Source: Altererythrobacter sp. KTW20L
Lineage (GTDB): Bacteria > Pseudomonadota > Alphaproteobacteria > Sphingomonadales > Sphingomonadaceae
NCBI RefSeq assembly: GCF_023501975.1
Contig: NZ_JAMFLH010000009.1
Location: 116,479 to 180,478 of the forward strand
DNA length: 64,000 nucleotides
Direction of reading: 5' to 3'
Made by a program: the position numbers and the translations under genes. Under the pieces are notes generated by a model. That model was not told the DNA's origin. It worked only from the letters and a program-made list of their open reading frames with translations, and searched no databases. Every line of letters starts with the position of its first letter. Within the stretch, counting starts at the first letter, position 1. Positions 34,219 to 43,498 of the stretch are shown piece by piece.

Positions 34219-36639
34219 ATGCACCTGACTTCCATCCGCAGCCTGCTGCTGCTCTCCGCCGCCCTTGCACCAGCACCGGCTTTTACGCAGGCGCAACCAA
34301 CTACCGAGCCTGAGACTGCCCAGACCGCGCCGACATTTGGCGACACCATTACGGTGACCGCGCGTCGTCGCGAGGAGAGCGCGCAGCAAGTGCCTGTGGC
34401 GATCAGCGTCGTAGGTGGCGATCAGCTCGATGCCATCGGCGCGTTCAACGTGCAGCGGCTGCAACAGCTTACTCCCGCGCTGAATTTCTACTCGTCCAAC
34501 CCGCGGAACACCGCGATCAACATCCGCGGCATCGGCGTGCCGTTCGGCCTCACCAATGACGGGTTCGATCAGGGTGTCGGCATCTATGTGGATGATGTCT
34601 ATTTCGCGCGCATTGCGTCTGCCACGCTCGATTTCCTCGATGTCGACCGGATCGAGGTGCTGCGCGGACCTCAAGGCACGCTCTATGGCAAGAACACCAC
34701 GGCGGGCGCGGTCAACATCACTACGCGCCGTCCGACCTTCGACTTCGAAGGCAGCGCGGAGGTTTCCTTCGGCAACCTCGGCTTCAAACAGGGCAAGGCG
34801 TCCGTATCCGGGCCGCTGAGCGACAGCCTCGCGGCGCGGTTCGCGGTTTCCTCGACCAGCCGCCGCGGCACGATCTATAACGTCACGTCGAACAACTGGA
34901 TCAACGAGCAGGAAAACCTTGGCCTGCGCGGGCAACTCTTGTGGGAGCCCCGCGCCGATCTCGAAGTCCTGCTGGCCGGCGATTTCAGCCGCCAGAACCC
35001 CGAGTGCTGCGCGCAGATCTATGTCCGCACCGGATCGACCCAGCGGCCCCTGAACCGCCAGTATGCGGCGCTCACCGCAGCGCAGGGCTATGAGGTCGTC
35101 AGCACAAACCCATTCGACCGGCTGACCGATGTCGATGCCTCGCTCAATGCGGGCAACGAGATCGGCGGCGGTTCGGTGCGGGCGATCTGGGACACCGGCC
35201 CCGGCACGCTGACCTCGATCACCGCCTACCGCTATTGGAACTGGCTGCCCGAGAACGACCGCGACTTTACCGGCCTTCCGATCAACACGGCGTCGAACAA
35301 CCCTTCGCAACAGAAGCAGTATACGCAGGAGTTGCGCTACGCCCACGTGGGCGACAGCTACGATTTCCTGATCGGTGCCTTCGCTTTCCGCCAGGAAGTG
35401 CGCACCCAGGGCCTCACTCGCTTCGGTCCCGCTGCCAGCCGTTGGCTGCTCAACCCCACCAGCGCCTTGGCGAACGATCCTTCGGTGCTCGATGGCCTGA
35501 CCGCCAACAACGATATCCGGCTCGACAACACCAGCCTGGCAGCCTTCGGGCAGTTCAACTGGCAGGTGACCGACCGGTTCTCGATCCAGCCGGGGTTCCG
35601 GGTGAACTATGACAAGAAGGTGGGGCTGTATGATTCCGTCGTAACCAATGGCGCAGGCCAGCTGGTGACTTTCGCCAGCACCGATCCGCGCATTGTCGCC
35701 CAGCGCGGCGTGGCCTCTCCGCAAAGGTTCGAGCCCAGATTCTCCGACTGGAACTTCAGCTACGATCTGACCGCGACGTTCGAACTGGCCGACGACATCA
35801 ATAGCTATGCCACCTATGCCAAGACCTTCAAGCCGGGCGGGGTGAACCTCAACGGCGTGCCCAACGATGCGGCGGGCAACCCGATCCTGGCGGCAGGCGC
35901 GGTGCTGCCCGAATCGGTCACGCATTACGAAGCGGGCGTGAAGTCGCAGTTCTGGGACCGGCGGATCACGCTCAATGTCGGCGCGTTCCGCACCGATATC
36001 GACGATTACCAGGCGCTGGTGGTGAACGGCCAGTTCGGCGTGCAGCGCGGCTACCTCGCCAATGCCGAGGCGGTGCGGACGCAGGGTATCGAATGGGACC
36101 TGTCGGCCCGGCCGAGCGAGCGGTTCAGCGCCTATGTCGCAGGTTCCTATACCGATGCAACCTATCGCCGATTCACCGATGCGCCATGCCCGCCGGAACT
36201 CTCTGGCGGCGGCACAGGACCAGTGATCGGGGCTCCCGGCGCTCCGGGCACGAACAGTCCGGCCAACTGCGACATCTCGGGTCAGATCCTGCCCGGCGTG
36301 TCGAAATGGGTGTTCTCCTATGGTGCAGAGGCAAACGCTCCGGTGACCTTCCTGGAGCAGGACGGCGAGATCTACTTCGGGGTCGATGCCAACACCCGGT
36401 CGAGCTTCTCGTCCAATCCCACCCCGTCGATCTACACCCAGGTTGCCGGCTACTCGATCGCCAACTTCCGCGCGGGCTTCCGCACCGACAACGGGCTCAA
36501 CATTTTCGCCTGGCTGCGCAACGCCTTCGACACCGAATACTTCGAACAGCTCGCCGTTCCTTCGGGCAACACCGGGCTGATCGTCGGCCAGCCGGGCGAC
36601 GAGCGGACCTACGGCCTGACCATTGCCTACAATTTCTGA
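34219..36639 (+). CDS. TonB-dependent outer-membrane receptor
   Basis: 806 residues from ATG 34219, which begins a normal signal peptide (TSIRSLLLLSAALAPAPAFTQAQ); ATG 34189 is in frame. The TonB box is probably DTITVTARRREE. The plug domain has VPVAISVVGGDQLDAIG, INIRGIGVPFG and VEVLRGPQGTLYGKNTTAGAVNI (the record reads RIEVLRGPQGTLYGKNT). The barrel ends with aromatic YGLTIAYNF. It is the sub-type widespread in sphingomonads for organic-compound uptake. Together with the Rrf2 regulator, YezD-like protein and TauE/SafE exporter it may import an organosulfur source. Confidence 0.9.
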   Translation: MHLTSIRSLLLLSAALAPAPAFTQAQPTTEPETAQTAPTFGDTITVTARRREESAQQVPVAISVVGGDQLDAIGAFNVQRLQQLTPALNFYSSNPRNTAINIRGIGVPFGLTNDGFDQGVGIYVDDVYFARIASATLDFLDVDRIEVLRGPQGTLYGKNTTAGAVNITTRRPTFDFEGSAEVSFGNLGFKQGKASVSGPLSDSLAARFAVSSTSRRGTIYNVTSNNWINEQENLGLRGQLLWEPRADLEVLLAGDFSRQNPECCAQIYVRTGSTQRPLNRQYAALTAAQGYEVVSTNPFDRLTDVDASLNAGNEIGGGSVRAIWDTGPGTLTSITAYRYWNWLPENDRDFTGLPINTASNNPSQQKQYTQELRYAHVGDSYDFLIGAFAFRQEVRTQGLTRFGPAASRWLLNPTSALANDPSVLDGLTANNDIRLDNTSLAAFGQFNWQVTDRFSIQPGFRVNYDKKVGLYDSVVTNGAGQLVTFASTDPRIVAQRGVASPQRFEPRFSDWNFSYDLTATFELADDINSYATYAKTFKPGGVNLNGVPNDAAGNPILAAGAVLPESVTHYEAGVKSQFWDRRITLNVGAFRTDIDDYQALVVNGQFGVQRGYLANAEAVRTQGIEWDLSARPSERFSAYVAGSYTDATYRRFTDAPCPPELSGGGTGPVIGAPGAPGTNSPANCDISGQILPGVSKWVFSYGAEANAPVTFLEQDGEIYFGVDANTRSSFSSNPTPSIYTQVAGYSIANFRAGFRTDNGLNIFAWLRNAFDTEYFEQLAVPSGNTGLIVGQPGDERTYGLTIAYNF

Positions 36640-36669
36640 TCCATCCGAACTGCCCAAGGGGACAACCTC

Positions 36670-37458
36670 ATGTTCGATTTCCTGAACGATATTACGTTCT
36701 ATGACCTGCTGCCGTTCATCCTGGTCGGATTTGCCGCACAGCTTATCGACGGTGCACTGGGAATGGCCTTTGGCGTTATCACGCAGACAATGCTTGTCAG
36801 CGTGCTGGGGCTGCCGCCCGCGGTGGCATCGGCCAGCGTTCACGGGGTCGAGATGTTCACCACTGCCGCATCAGGCACCAGCCACATCGCGCACAAGAAC
36901 ATCGACTGGGCGCTGTTCAGGCGGCTCGCGCCATTCGGCATTATTGGAGGTGTCGCCGGGGCCACGGTGCTTTCGAATATCGATGCGTCGCTGGCGCGGC
37001 CGTTTGTCATGATCTATCTGACCGGCGTTGGCCTTTACCTGCTGGTCAAAGCGGTGCGCAAGTTGCAGCCGACCGTCAGGGACCCGAAATACACCTCTCC
37101 ACTGGCGGCGGTGGGCGGATTTCTGGATGCGGCGGGCGGCGGCGGCTGGGGGCCGGTGGTTACAAGCAACCTGCTCGTCCAGGGCAGCGACACGCGCAGG
37201 ACCATCGGCACGGTCAACACCACCGAGTTCCTCGTGACGACCGCAATCACAATTGCCTTCGTGATCAGCCTGGGGACGGAGATCTTCTCGGAGTATCTCA
37301 ATGTCGCGATCGGCCTGATTATCGGTGGCGTGATTGCCGCGCCGATCGGCGCGCGCATCACCGCCAAGGTGCCGGTGCGCCCGCTGCTGACTATCGTCGC
37401 TGTTGTGCTGATCGCAACCAGCGCGTTCAGCGTCTACCGGGCCTGGCCGATCTTCTGA
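36670..37458 (+). CDS. TauE/SafE (TSUP) family sulfite exporter-like permease
   Basis: 262 residues, 30 bases after the TonB receptor, with about eight helices: LLPFILVGFAAQLIDGALGM, TQTMLVSVLGLPPAVASASV, GIIGGVAGATVLSN, RPFVMIYLTGVGLYLLVKAV, LAAVGGFLDAAGGGGWGPV, TTAITIAFVISLG, AIGLIIGGVIAAPIGARI, LLTIVAVVLIATSAFS. The two family repeats begin GAxGMAFG and GGGGWGP. Family members move sulfite, sulfonates or thiosulfate-derived anions. Export of sulfite released by desulfonation would fit the cluster. The substrate is not proven. Confidence 0.88.
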   Translation: MFDFLNDITFYDLLPFILVGFAAQLIDGALGMAFGVITQTMLVSVLGLPPAVASASVHGVEMFTTAASGTSHIAHKNIDWALFRRLAPFGIIGGVAGATVLSNIDASLARPFVMIYLTGVGLYLLVKAVRKLQPTVRDPKYTSPLAAVGGFLDAAGGGGWGPVVTSNLLVQGSDTRRTIGTVNTTEFLVTTAITIAFVISLGTEIFSEYLNVAIGLIIGGVIAAPIGARITAKVPVRPLLTIVAVVLIATSAFSVYRAWPIF

Positions 37459-37528
37459 CTCCAGGAAGCGCTGCGTTTTCCCGCCTAAAGTCGTTCAACC
37501 GATAGGGAAGCTATGTAGACTTTGCGGC

Positions 37529-37889
37529 TCAACCACCAGAAAGCGCATGATAGACACTCGCCCGCGCAATACCGAGCGTGTTCGCAATCTCGGCGCCCCC
37601 CCAGCCCCTGGACCAGGTCGACCAGCCGCCAACGAACGACGCCATGGATCGCCGGGATCGGACCGCGCTCGACCGTTTCGCCAAGCGCTCGGCGCTGGGC
37701 TTCATTGAGCAGCGACTGTCTTCCAGGCGCCTCGCCATTGAGCAGACCATCGGGACCTCGGGCGTTGAACCTGACCACCCAGTCACGCACGACCTGTAAA
37801 CCTACTCCGCCGATCCGCGCTGCCGCTGCCCGGCTGCCAACGTCGTAGATCTCGGCCAATGCCAAAAGCCGCCGGGGCCTGGTTCGCAC
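37529..37889 (-). pseudogene. Chimeric scrap: IS630-type transposase N-terminus joined to resolvase C-terminal HTH
   Basis: From 37889 leftwards the frame reads as the N-terminal helix-turn-helix domain of IS630-family transposases (RPRRLLALAEIYDVGSRAAA, VVRDWVVRFNARGPDGL, GVVRWRLVDLVQ). At about 37600 this stops, and in another frame GAEIANTLGIARASVYHALSGG ends at TGA 37529, which is the C-terminal HTH of a serine resolvase. Neither gene is complete. It separates the TauE/SafE gene from the LysR cluster. Confidence 0.62.
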
Positions 37890-38022
37890 TTTTCGACTTC
37901 CGCGCCAATTGCCTCAAGCTGCGGCCGTCAAAATCATCCCGCAAGCTAGCAGTTCATCGCCTCGATACAGCTCCTCGCACGACGCATCGCAATGCCATGA
38001 AATGACAACGGACAATTCTGAA

Positions 38023-38895
38023 TCACACTCTCAGACGTTCATCTAAAAAATCGAGGAGCGCAGTAACGCTTGGCTTGCTCAATTTTTGCATGGGGACGAG
38101 CGCTTTGAGCCACAAAGGCGGCGGCCGGAAGCTAGGCAGAAGGGGCTTGAGAAGGCCAGCTTTGATGTCGTCCTCAACCAAGGTCGTGGGCAAAACCGCA
38201 ATACCGAGGTGTCGGCGCACAGCTTCTCGCAGAATCAGCGTATCATTCACCTGGAAGCGTGGAATGACCGTCACCGCATAGTCCCCCGTCTCGCTGTAAA
38301 AATGCCAAACTGTGCCGTACAACAACGAAACGAGACAGCGATGATCGACAAGTTCTCTAGGGTGTTCGGGCTCCCCATGCTTTTCCAGATACTCGTAACT
38401 TGCATAGGTCGCATTAGTGTAGGGCATCAGAGGAAAATCGATGATCTGCTCCAAAGTCGACGGACGAGTGCCGATGACCAAATCACAGTCTTGGTTGGCC
38501 TGATTGTCCAGCCGGTCGTTCAGTCGCAGATCCATGTCGACTGAGGGGTACTTCGCAAGGAAATCGCTGAAGATTGGGCCGAAGATGCGACTGGTTACGG
38601 TGCCCGGAGCATCGATCCGCAAATGACCGTGAATTGTATTCCCCGTCTCAAATTCTCGCAACTCGTCGTAGTCCGTCAGCAATTTCTGACAGCGAGGCAG
38701 CACGCGGCTTCCATCGACCGTCAGGAGTACCTGACGGGTCGAGCGATGGAACAAGGTTATGCCGAATTCATGTTCGAGTTGGCCGATCCGCTTGGAGATA
38801 ACAGAAGGCGCAACTGATAATGCGCGGGCAGCAGCGGCGAAGCTGCCCGATCGCACGACGGCGAGAAAGGTTCTGACGTTGACGAGTGTGTCCAT
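38023..38895 (-). CDS. LysR-family transcriptional regulator
   Basis: 290 residues. The N-terminal LysR winged helix is MDTLVNVRTFLAVVRSGSFA followed by ARALSVAPSVISKRIGQLEHEFGITLFHRSTRQVLLT. The effector domain is of the crg/ttd sub-type (GHLRIDAPGTVTSRIFGPI, DLVIGTRPSTLEQIIDFPL, LGIAVLPTTLVEDDI). It diverges from the TonB receptor at 39015 across 119 bases and most likely activates that receptor and the permease-dehydratase genes behind it. Its inducer is probably the imported acid or an intermediate. Confidence 0.88.
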   Translation of the reverse strand: MDTLVNVRTFLAVVRSGSFAAAARALSVAPSVISKRIGQLEHEFGITLFHRSTRQVLLTVDGSRVLPRCQKLLTDYDELREFETGNTIHGHLRIDAPGTVTSRIFGPIFSDFLAKYPSVDMDLRLNDRLDNQANQDCDLVIGTRPSTLEQIIDFPLMPYTNATYASYEYLEKHGEPEHPRELVDHRCLVSLLYGTVWHFYSETGDYAVTVIPRFQVNDTLILREAVRRHLGIAVLPTTLVEDDIKAGLLKPLLPSFRPPPLWLKALVPMQKLSKPSVTALLDFLDERLRV

Positions 38896-39014
38896 TGTTC
38901 GCGTTCCGAGAATGCTAGGGTCACATTAAGCGTTATTGTTATCATACTCAACCGGGCTTAGCCTCCGCCACACAAACTAGACCAGGAATTGGCAAGTTCG
39001 GGAGGAGATACCAG
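38896..39014. promoter_or_regulatory. Divergent LysR/TonB-receptor promoter region
   Basis: AT-rich 119-base gap between start codons. It includes TTATTGTTATCATA, suitable for a LysR T-N11-A site, and ends with a strong Shine-Dalgarno GGGAGGAG for the receptor. Exact promoter boxes are not certain. Confidence 0.4.
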
Positions 39015-41942
39015 ATGAAGAAGGGCTTAAAGTTCGCTTCCAGCAGCTGCGTGATGGCACTGGCAACGTGCCTTGTGAGCGCAGGCGCGGTTTCCGCTCA
39101 GGATAACGCAAGCGAATCTCAGGCAGCAGACCAAGGCGATAGAATTGTCGTAACCGGGTCGCGCATCCAGTCCAGTTTCGAACGACCGACTCCGGTGACC
39201 ATGCTGGGCGCGGACCGTCTTGAAGACCGCGGGATCACCAATCTGGGTGACGCGCTGAACGAACTGCCTTCCTTTCGCGCATCGAACACTCCAGCCACCT
39301 CGGGCCTAAATCCGGCGGCCGGCCTCAACATCGGCGGCCGTATCCTCGATTTGCGTGGGCTTGGTGCTGTGCGTACGCTGACGCTGGTTGATGGTCGCCG
39401 CTTCGTGCCGTCGACCACGCAGGCCACCGTTGACACCAATATGATCCCCTCGATCCTGCTGAGCCGCGCCGAGGTGGTCACTGGCGGCGCATCGGCAGTG
39501 TACGGTTCGGACGCGGTATCAGGCGTTGTCAACCTGCTGATCGACACCCGCTACACCGGCTACAAGTTCAACAGCCAGGTCGGCATTTCGAACGAGAATG
39601 ACAATTTCACCCGGCAATTCGGCATGGCAGCCGGCTGGGAAATCGGTTCGAACCTTCATTTCGTCGTCGGTGGCGAATGGGAAAAGGCCGACGGCATAGA
39701 TGCTTGCCGCGACCGCGACTGGTGCGTGAACGGCTTTACCATCGTTGGCCGCAACGCCCTGTCGCCGGGTCAGGCTCCGACCCGACCGGCAACCAATATC
39801 CTTCCTGGCGCCAGCGTATGGTCGACCGACTTTCAGGGCATAACCACGCCGCCCGCCAGCGCCTTTGTCGGCCGCGATACCCCGCTGCTTCGCCCGATCG
39901 ACGGGATTACCTTCTCAGATAACGGCGTACCGCGTAGGTATCAGATTGGCACTTTTGCCAACAGCATCTGGATGATCGGCGGCGAAACGCCGGATCCATC
40001 GGTGGAGAACGTCTACTTCGATTTCCCGATTGTCTCGCCGACCGAACGGTACAGCGCGCTCGGACATCTGACCTGGGATGCCTCCCCCGATCTCACGCTC
40101 GAACTCGGGGTTAACGTTGGCCGGAGCGAAGGCACGCACCGCAGCACTGCCTATCGCAACACCGCGCTGACCATTCGCAATGACAATCCGTTCATTCCGC
40201 GCTCGACCGATCCCACGTTGGATATCCCAACTATTCTGGCCAACAGCGGCGCCACCAGCTTCACTCTGGGCAAGGGCTTCAACGATGTCGGACCAGTGCA
40301 GATTGCGGTCTCAAATGAGGTTTTCCGGGTAGTTGCGGCCGCCGAGTATGACCTTTCCGCCGACTGGCAGGCCGATGTCTATTACCAGTTCGGTCGGAAC
40401 GATTTCCGCAGCGACCTGCGCAACAACACGATCACCGCCAACATTTTGCGTGCGCTCGATGCCACGACCCTGAACGGGCAGCCTGTCTGCCGGGTCAATG
40501 CCGACAGCAATCCAAACAACAACGATCCCGCCTGCGTGCCGCTCAATCCCTTTGGAACCGGGCAGGGTCCGAACTTCCAAGGCGCGGTGGACTATGTGAC
40601 GGCAGACGGCTTCCAGACCAACCGCACGACACAGCACGTGATCGCCGGCAACATCACCGGCACGCTGTTCGAACTGCCCGCCGGGCCGCTCGGCGTGGCC
40701 TTCGGTGCAGAGTATCGCAGCGACACCGTGAATGGCGATACCGATGCCATCTCGCGGACCCGCGGCTTTTTCAACGCAGGCAATGGATCGCTGATTTCGG
40801 GCAAGATCGAAGTTACCGAAGGCTATGCCGAAGTTGACGTGCCGCTGGTGCGCGATGCGCCGTTCTTCAGCGAGCTGGGCCTCAACGGCGCGATCAGGCG
40901 GACGCAATACGACCGGTCGAGCGATTTTCAGGCGAGCACCTCGGTTGGTGTAACCACCTGGAAGGCGGGCGCGGTTTGGGCACCGGTCGATGCCGTGCGG
41001 TTCCGTGTAACCCGGTCGCGCGATATCCGCGCGCCCAACGTGTCCGAACTGTTTGGACCGGTAACAGCGGCCACGGGCATCCTGACCGATACCGGCAACG
41101 GCGGGGTGCAGGTGATCGTGCCGATTACCAGCGGCTCCAATGCTGGATTGCTTCCCGAAACGGCCGACACCTTTACTGCAGGCGTTGTGCTCCAGCCGCA
41201 GGGCGGGTTCCTCGGCCAATTCCGCGCTTCGATCGATTATTACGACATCGATATCAAGGATGCGATCAGCACGCTGGGGCAACAGAACATCGTCAACCGG
41301 TGTGTGGCTGGAGACCAGCTGAGCTGTTCGCTGATTACGCGCGATGTGAACAACAACATCACAAACGTGACCGATACTATCCAGAACGTGAACCAGCTGA
41401 TCGCCCGCGGGATCGATTTCCAGATCGATTTCAACCAGCCGCTCGGTAACGAAAGCGATCTTTCGTTGGTGATCCTGGCCAGCCATGTGATGGACCTGAT
41501 CACTGTGGATTCGGTGGGCCAGACCGAACGGGCGGGGCAGACCGGCCTGCGCGGCGGCACGCCTGCGGGCATTCCCGACTGGACTGTGGACGCTACCATG
41601 CGCCTCGATTTGAACGACACGTTCTCAATCAGCGGCCGTGCGCGGTGGATCAACAGCGGGTTCTTCTTCCCCACATTTGTCCAGCCGGGTGATGAAGGGT
41701 TTGCGTTTACCAACCCCAACAGCGCCAACATCAACTCCGTGCCTGCCCGGGCCTATTTCGATCTGCTCGGCACAGTCAACGTGCCGACCGGATTTACCGA
41801 GGATCTGGCATTCTATGCCGGGGTGGACAACATCCTCAATCAGGATCCGCCGCGCTTCCCGGGTGCCAACGGCGCCGGCAACAATGTGTTGTTCAACCCG
41901 ATCGGCCGGTTCTTCAAGGCCGGGGTTCGCGCCACGTTCTAG
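39015..41942 (+). CDS. TonB-dependent outer-membrane receptor of the AcnX cluster
   Basis: 975 residues; signal peptide FASSSCVMALATCLVSAGAVSAQ and TonB box DRIVVTGSRIQS. The plug has RPTPVTMLGADRLEDRGITN, LRGLGAVRTLTLVDGRRFVP and VVTGGASAVYGSDAVSGVVN. This is the oligosaccharide/aromatic-type receptor with the VDGRR motif, in which the barrel ends GRFFKAGVRATF. It has extra loops with cysteine pairs (DACRDRDWCVN; VCRVN-DPACVPL). It is the first gene of the run leading to the AAHS permease and the dehydratases, so it probably carries their substrate across the outer membrane. A hairpin at 41953-41974 follows it. Confidence 0.9.
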   Translation: MKKGLKFASSSCVMALATCLVSAGAVSAQDNASESQAADQGDRIVVTGSRIQSSFERPTPVTMLGADRLEDRGITNLGDALNELPSFRASNTPATSGLNPAAGLNIGGRILDLRGLGAVRTLTLVDGRRFVPSTTQATVDTNMIPSILLSRAEVVTGGASAVYGSDAVSGVVNLLIDTRYTGYKFNSQVGISNENDNFTRQFGMAAGWEIGSNLHFVVGGEWEKADGIDACRDRDWCVNGFTIVGRNALSPGQAPTRPATNILPGASVWSTDFQGITTPPASAFVGRDTPLLRPIDGITFSDNGVPRRYQIGTFANSIWMIGGETPDPSVENVYFDFPIVSPTERYSALGHLTWDASPDLTLELGVNVGRSEGTHRSTAYRNTALTIRNDNPFIPRSTDPTLDIPTILANSGATSFTLGKGFNDVGPVQIAVSNEVFRVVAAAEYDLSADWQADVYYQFGRNDFRSDLRNNTITANILRALDATTLNGQPVCRVNADSNPNNNDPACVPLNPFGTGQGPNFQGAVDYVTADGFQTNRTTQHVIAGNITGTLFELPAGPLGVAFGAEYRSDTVNGDTDAISRTRGFFNAGNGSLISGKIEVTEGYAEVDVPLVRDAPFFSELGLNGAIRRTQYDRSSDFQASTSVGVTTWKAGAVWAPVDAVRFRVTRSRDIRAPNVSELFGPVTAATGILTDTGNGGVQVIVPITSGSNAGLLPETADTFTAGVVLQPQGGFLGQFRASIDYYDIDIKDAISTLGQQNIVNRCVAGDQLSCSLITRDVNNNITNVTDTIQNVNQLIARGIDFQIDFNQPLGNESDLSLVILASHVMDLITVDSVGQTERAGQTGLRGGTPAGIPDWTVDATMRLDLNDTFSISGRARWINSGFFFPTFVQPGDEGFAFTNPNSANINSVPARAYFDLLGTVNVPTGFTEDLAFYAGVDNILNQDPPRFPGANGAGNNVLFNPIGRFFKAGVRATF

Positions 41943-41952
41943 CTCTAATGCT

Positions 41953-41974
41953 GGCCGGGCCAACCAGCCCGGCC
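41953..41974 (+). terminator. Hairpin after the TonB receptor
   Basis: GGCCGGGC-CAACCA-GCCCGGCC is an 8-bp perfect stem just after the receptor stop, without a clear T-run. It may end or attenuate transcription before the permease gene. Confidence 0.5.
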
Positions 41975-42097
41975 GGCACAGCACGCTTCTAGACAAGCAG
42001 GTCACTGTTCTGGTGCCGGAGAGAGTTTTCAGCTGCGCTCCTGCAGTTTTTCTGGTGCCCGCGAGCATGAGCGCTCCCCCTGGTGGAAGTATCTGTC

Positions 42098-43483
42098 ATG
42101 ACAACCGAAAGCCGCACCATTGACGTCGCCAAGCTGATCGAAGGCCGCAAACTTGGACGCTTCGGTTATAGCCTGATCGCGGTTTCGTGGCTGATCACCT
42201 TCTTCGACGGCTTCGACATGATGATGGTCGGGTTCACCGCCCCCTACATGCGCGAAACCATGGCGCTCGACGAGCTGATGCTGGGTAATGTCTTCTCGGC
42301 GGGCCTGTTGGGCATGATGCTGGGCGGCTTTGCCTTTGCCTATCTCGGAGACCTGCTGGGGCGCCGCAAGTCGATCATCTGGGCAGCATTCGCCTTCGGC
42401 ATCCTTACTTTTGCCACTGGGTTTGCCGAGACATACGAAGCGCTGGTGATCCTGCGCTTCCTAGACGGGTTTGCGATTGGCGGAATGCTGCCGCTGATCT
42501 GGGCACTCAATATCGAATTCGTACCCAAGCGCATGCGCTCAACCGTCGTGACAGTGATCATGATGGGCTATAGCATGGGTGCTGCCCTGGCTGGTCCGGT
42601 CACGGTTTGGCTGGCGCCTGTTTACGGGTGGCCGGCGGTGTATTTCTTCGGTGGTGCCTGCACGCTTGTCAGTGCTTCCATCTTGATTTTCACGCTACCG
42701 GAATCCATTCGCTTTCTGGCCGCAAAGGGTCTCCGGCCGGATATCATTGCAGCAACCATCAACCGCATGGATCCCGCTGCCGATGCCCGTACTCGTACCA
42801 GCCCGCAGGATAACTTTGTCCTGGTTGACGAGCTGCGCGATCCCGGCAATTTCCGGCTGGGCAAGCTGTTTAAGGGTGACCTCAAGCTGCTCACCCCACT
42901 GCTCTGGCTGGGATATACCGCCAGCACCATGGCGGTCTACTTCACGTCGAACTGGGGGCCGATCGTCTTCGAGGATCTCGATTTCTCGCGCGATACGGCG
43001 GCCTATGTCGGGTCAATCACCTCGGTTCTTGGCGCAGTGCTGGGCCTGGCCCTGATGCAGTTCACCGATAGGAAAGGCCCGTTCTTTGTGGCCGTCTATC
43101 CGCTGATCGCGTTTCCGGTCCTACTGTTTATCGGTTTGGCTTCGATGGGCGCTGACCTGTTCCTGCTCCTCTCGATCATCGGGATCAGCCTGGTAGGCGG
43201 CGCGCATTTCGGCATCCTGTCGATTGCCGGTGTCTATTATCCGAGCGCGATCAGGGCGAACGGGGCCGGCTGGGCCACATCGATCGCCAAGGTCGGCGGA
43301 ATCGCCGGTCCGATCGTGGGTGGCTACATTTTGGCAAGTGGCCTGCCAATCGTGCGCAGTTTCGCCATCTTGGCGATTTGCCCGGCAATTCTCGCGCTCT
43401 GTGCAATCGGGATCGGCGTCACCGTGCGCCGGCGCAGAAGCGAAATCGTCCCCCCTTATCCCGGCGAAGCCGTGTCCTCCTGA
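42098..43483 (+). CDS. AAHS-family MFS aromatic/hydroxy-acid:H+ symporter (1)
   Basis: 461 residues from ATG 42098 with GGTGGAAG upstream. It has twelve helices. The loop 2-3 motif GDLLGRRK and the helix-1 motif FFDGFDMMMVGFTAP are the AAHS signature (D-G-x-D) seen in PcaK/benzoate/quinate permeases. RFLDGFAIGGMLPLIWALNIEFVPKRMRS follows. It is 16 bases before the dehydratase gene, so it imports the substrate of that pathway across the inner membrane, probably a hydroxylated or cyclic carboxylate. Confidence 0.88.
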   Translation: MTTESRTIDVAKLIEGRKLGRFGYSLIAVSWLITFFDGFDMMMVGFTAPYMRETMALDELMLGNVFSAGLLGMMLGGFAFAYLGDLLGRRKSIIWAAFAFGILTFATGFAETYEALVILRFLDGFAIGGMLPLIWALNIEFVPKRMRSTVVTVIMMGYSMGAALAGPVTVWLAPVYGWPAVYFFGGACTLVSASILIFTLPESIRFLAAKGLRPDIIAATINRMDPAADARTRTSPQDNFVLVDELRDPGNFRLGKLFKGDLKLLTPLLWLGYTASTMAVYFTSNWGPIVFEDLDFSRDTAAYVGSITSVLGAVLGLALMQFTDRKGPFFVAVYPLIAFPVLLFIGLASMGADLFLLLSIIGISLVGGAHFGILSIAGVYYPSAIRANGAGWATSIAKVGGIAGPIVGGYILASGLPIVRSFAILAICPAILALCAIGIGVTVRRRRSEIVPPYPGEAVSS

Positions 43484-43498
43484 AGAAAGGTTCCAATC

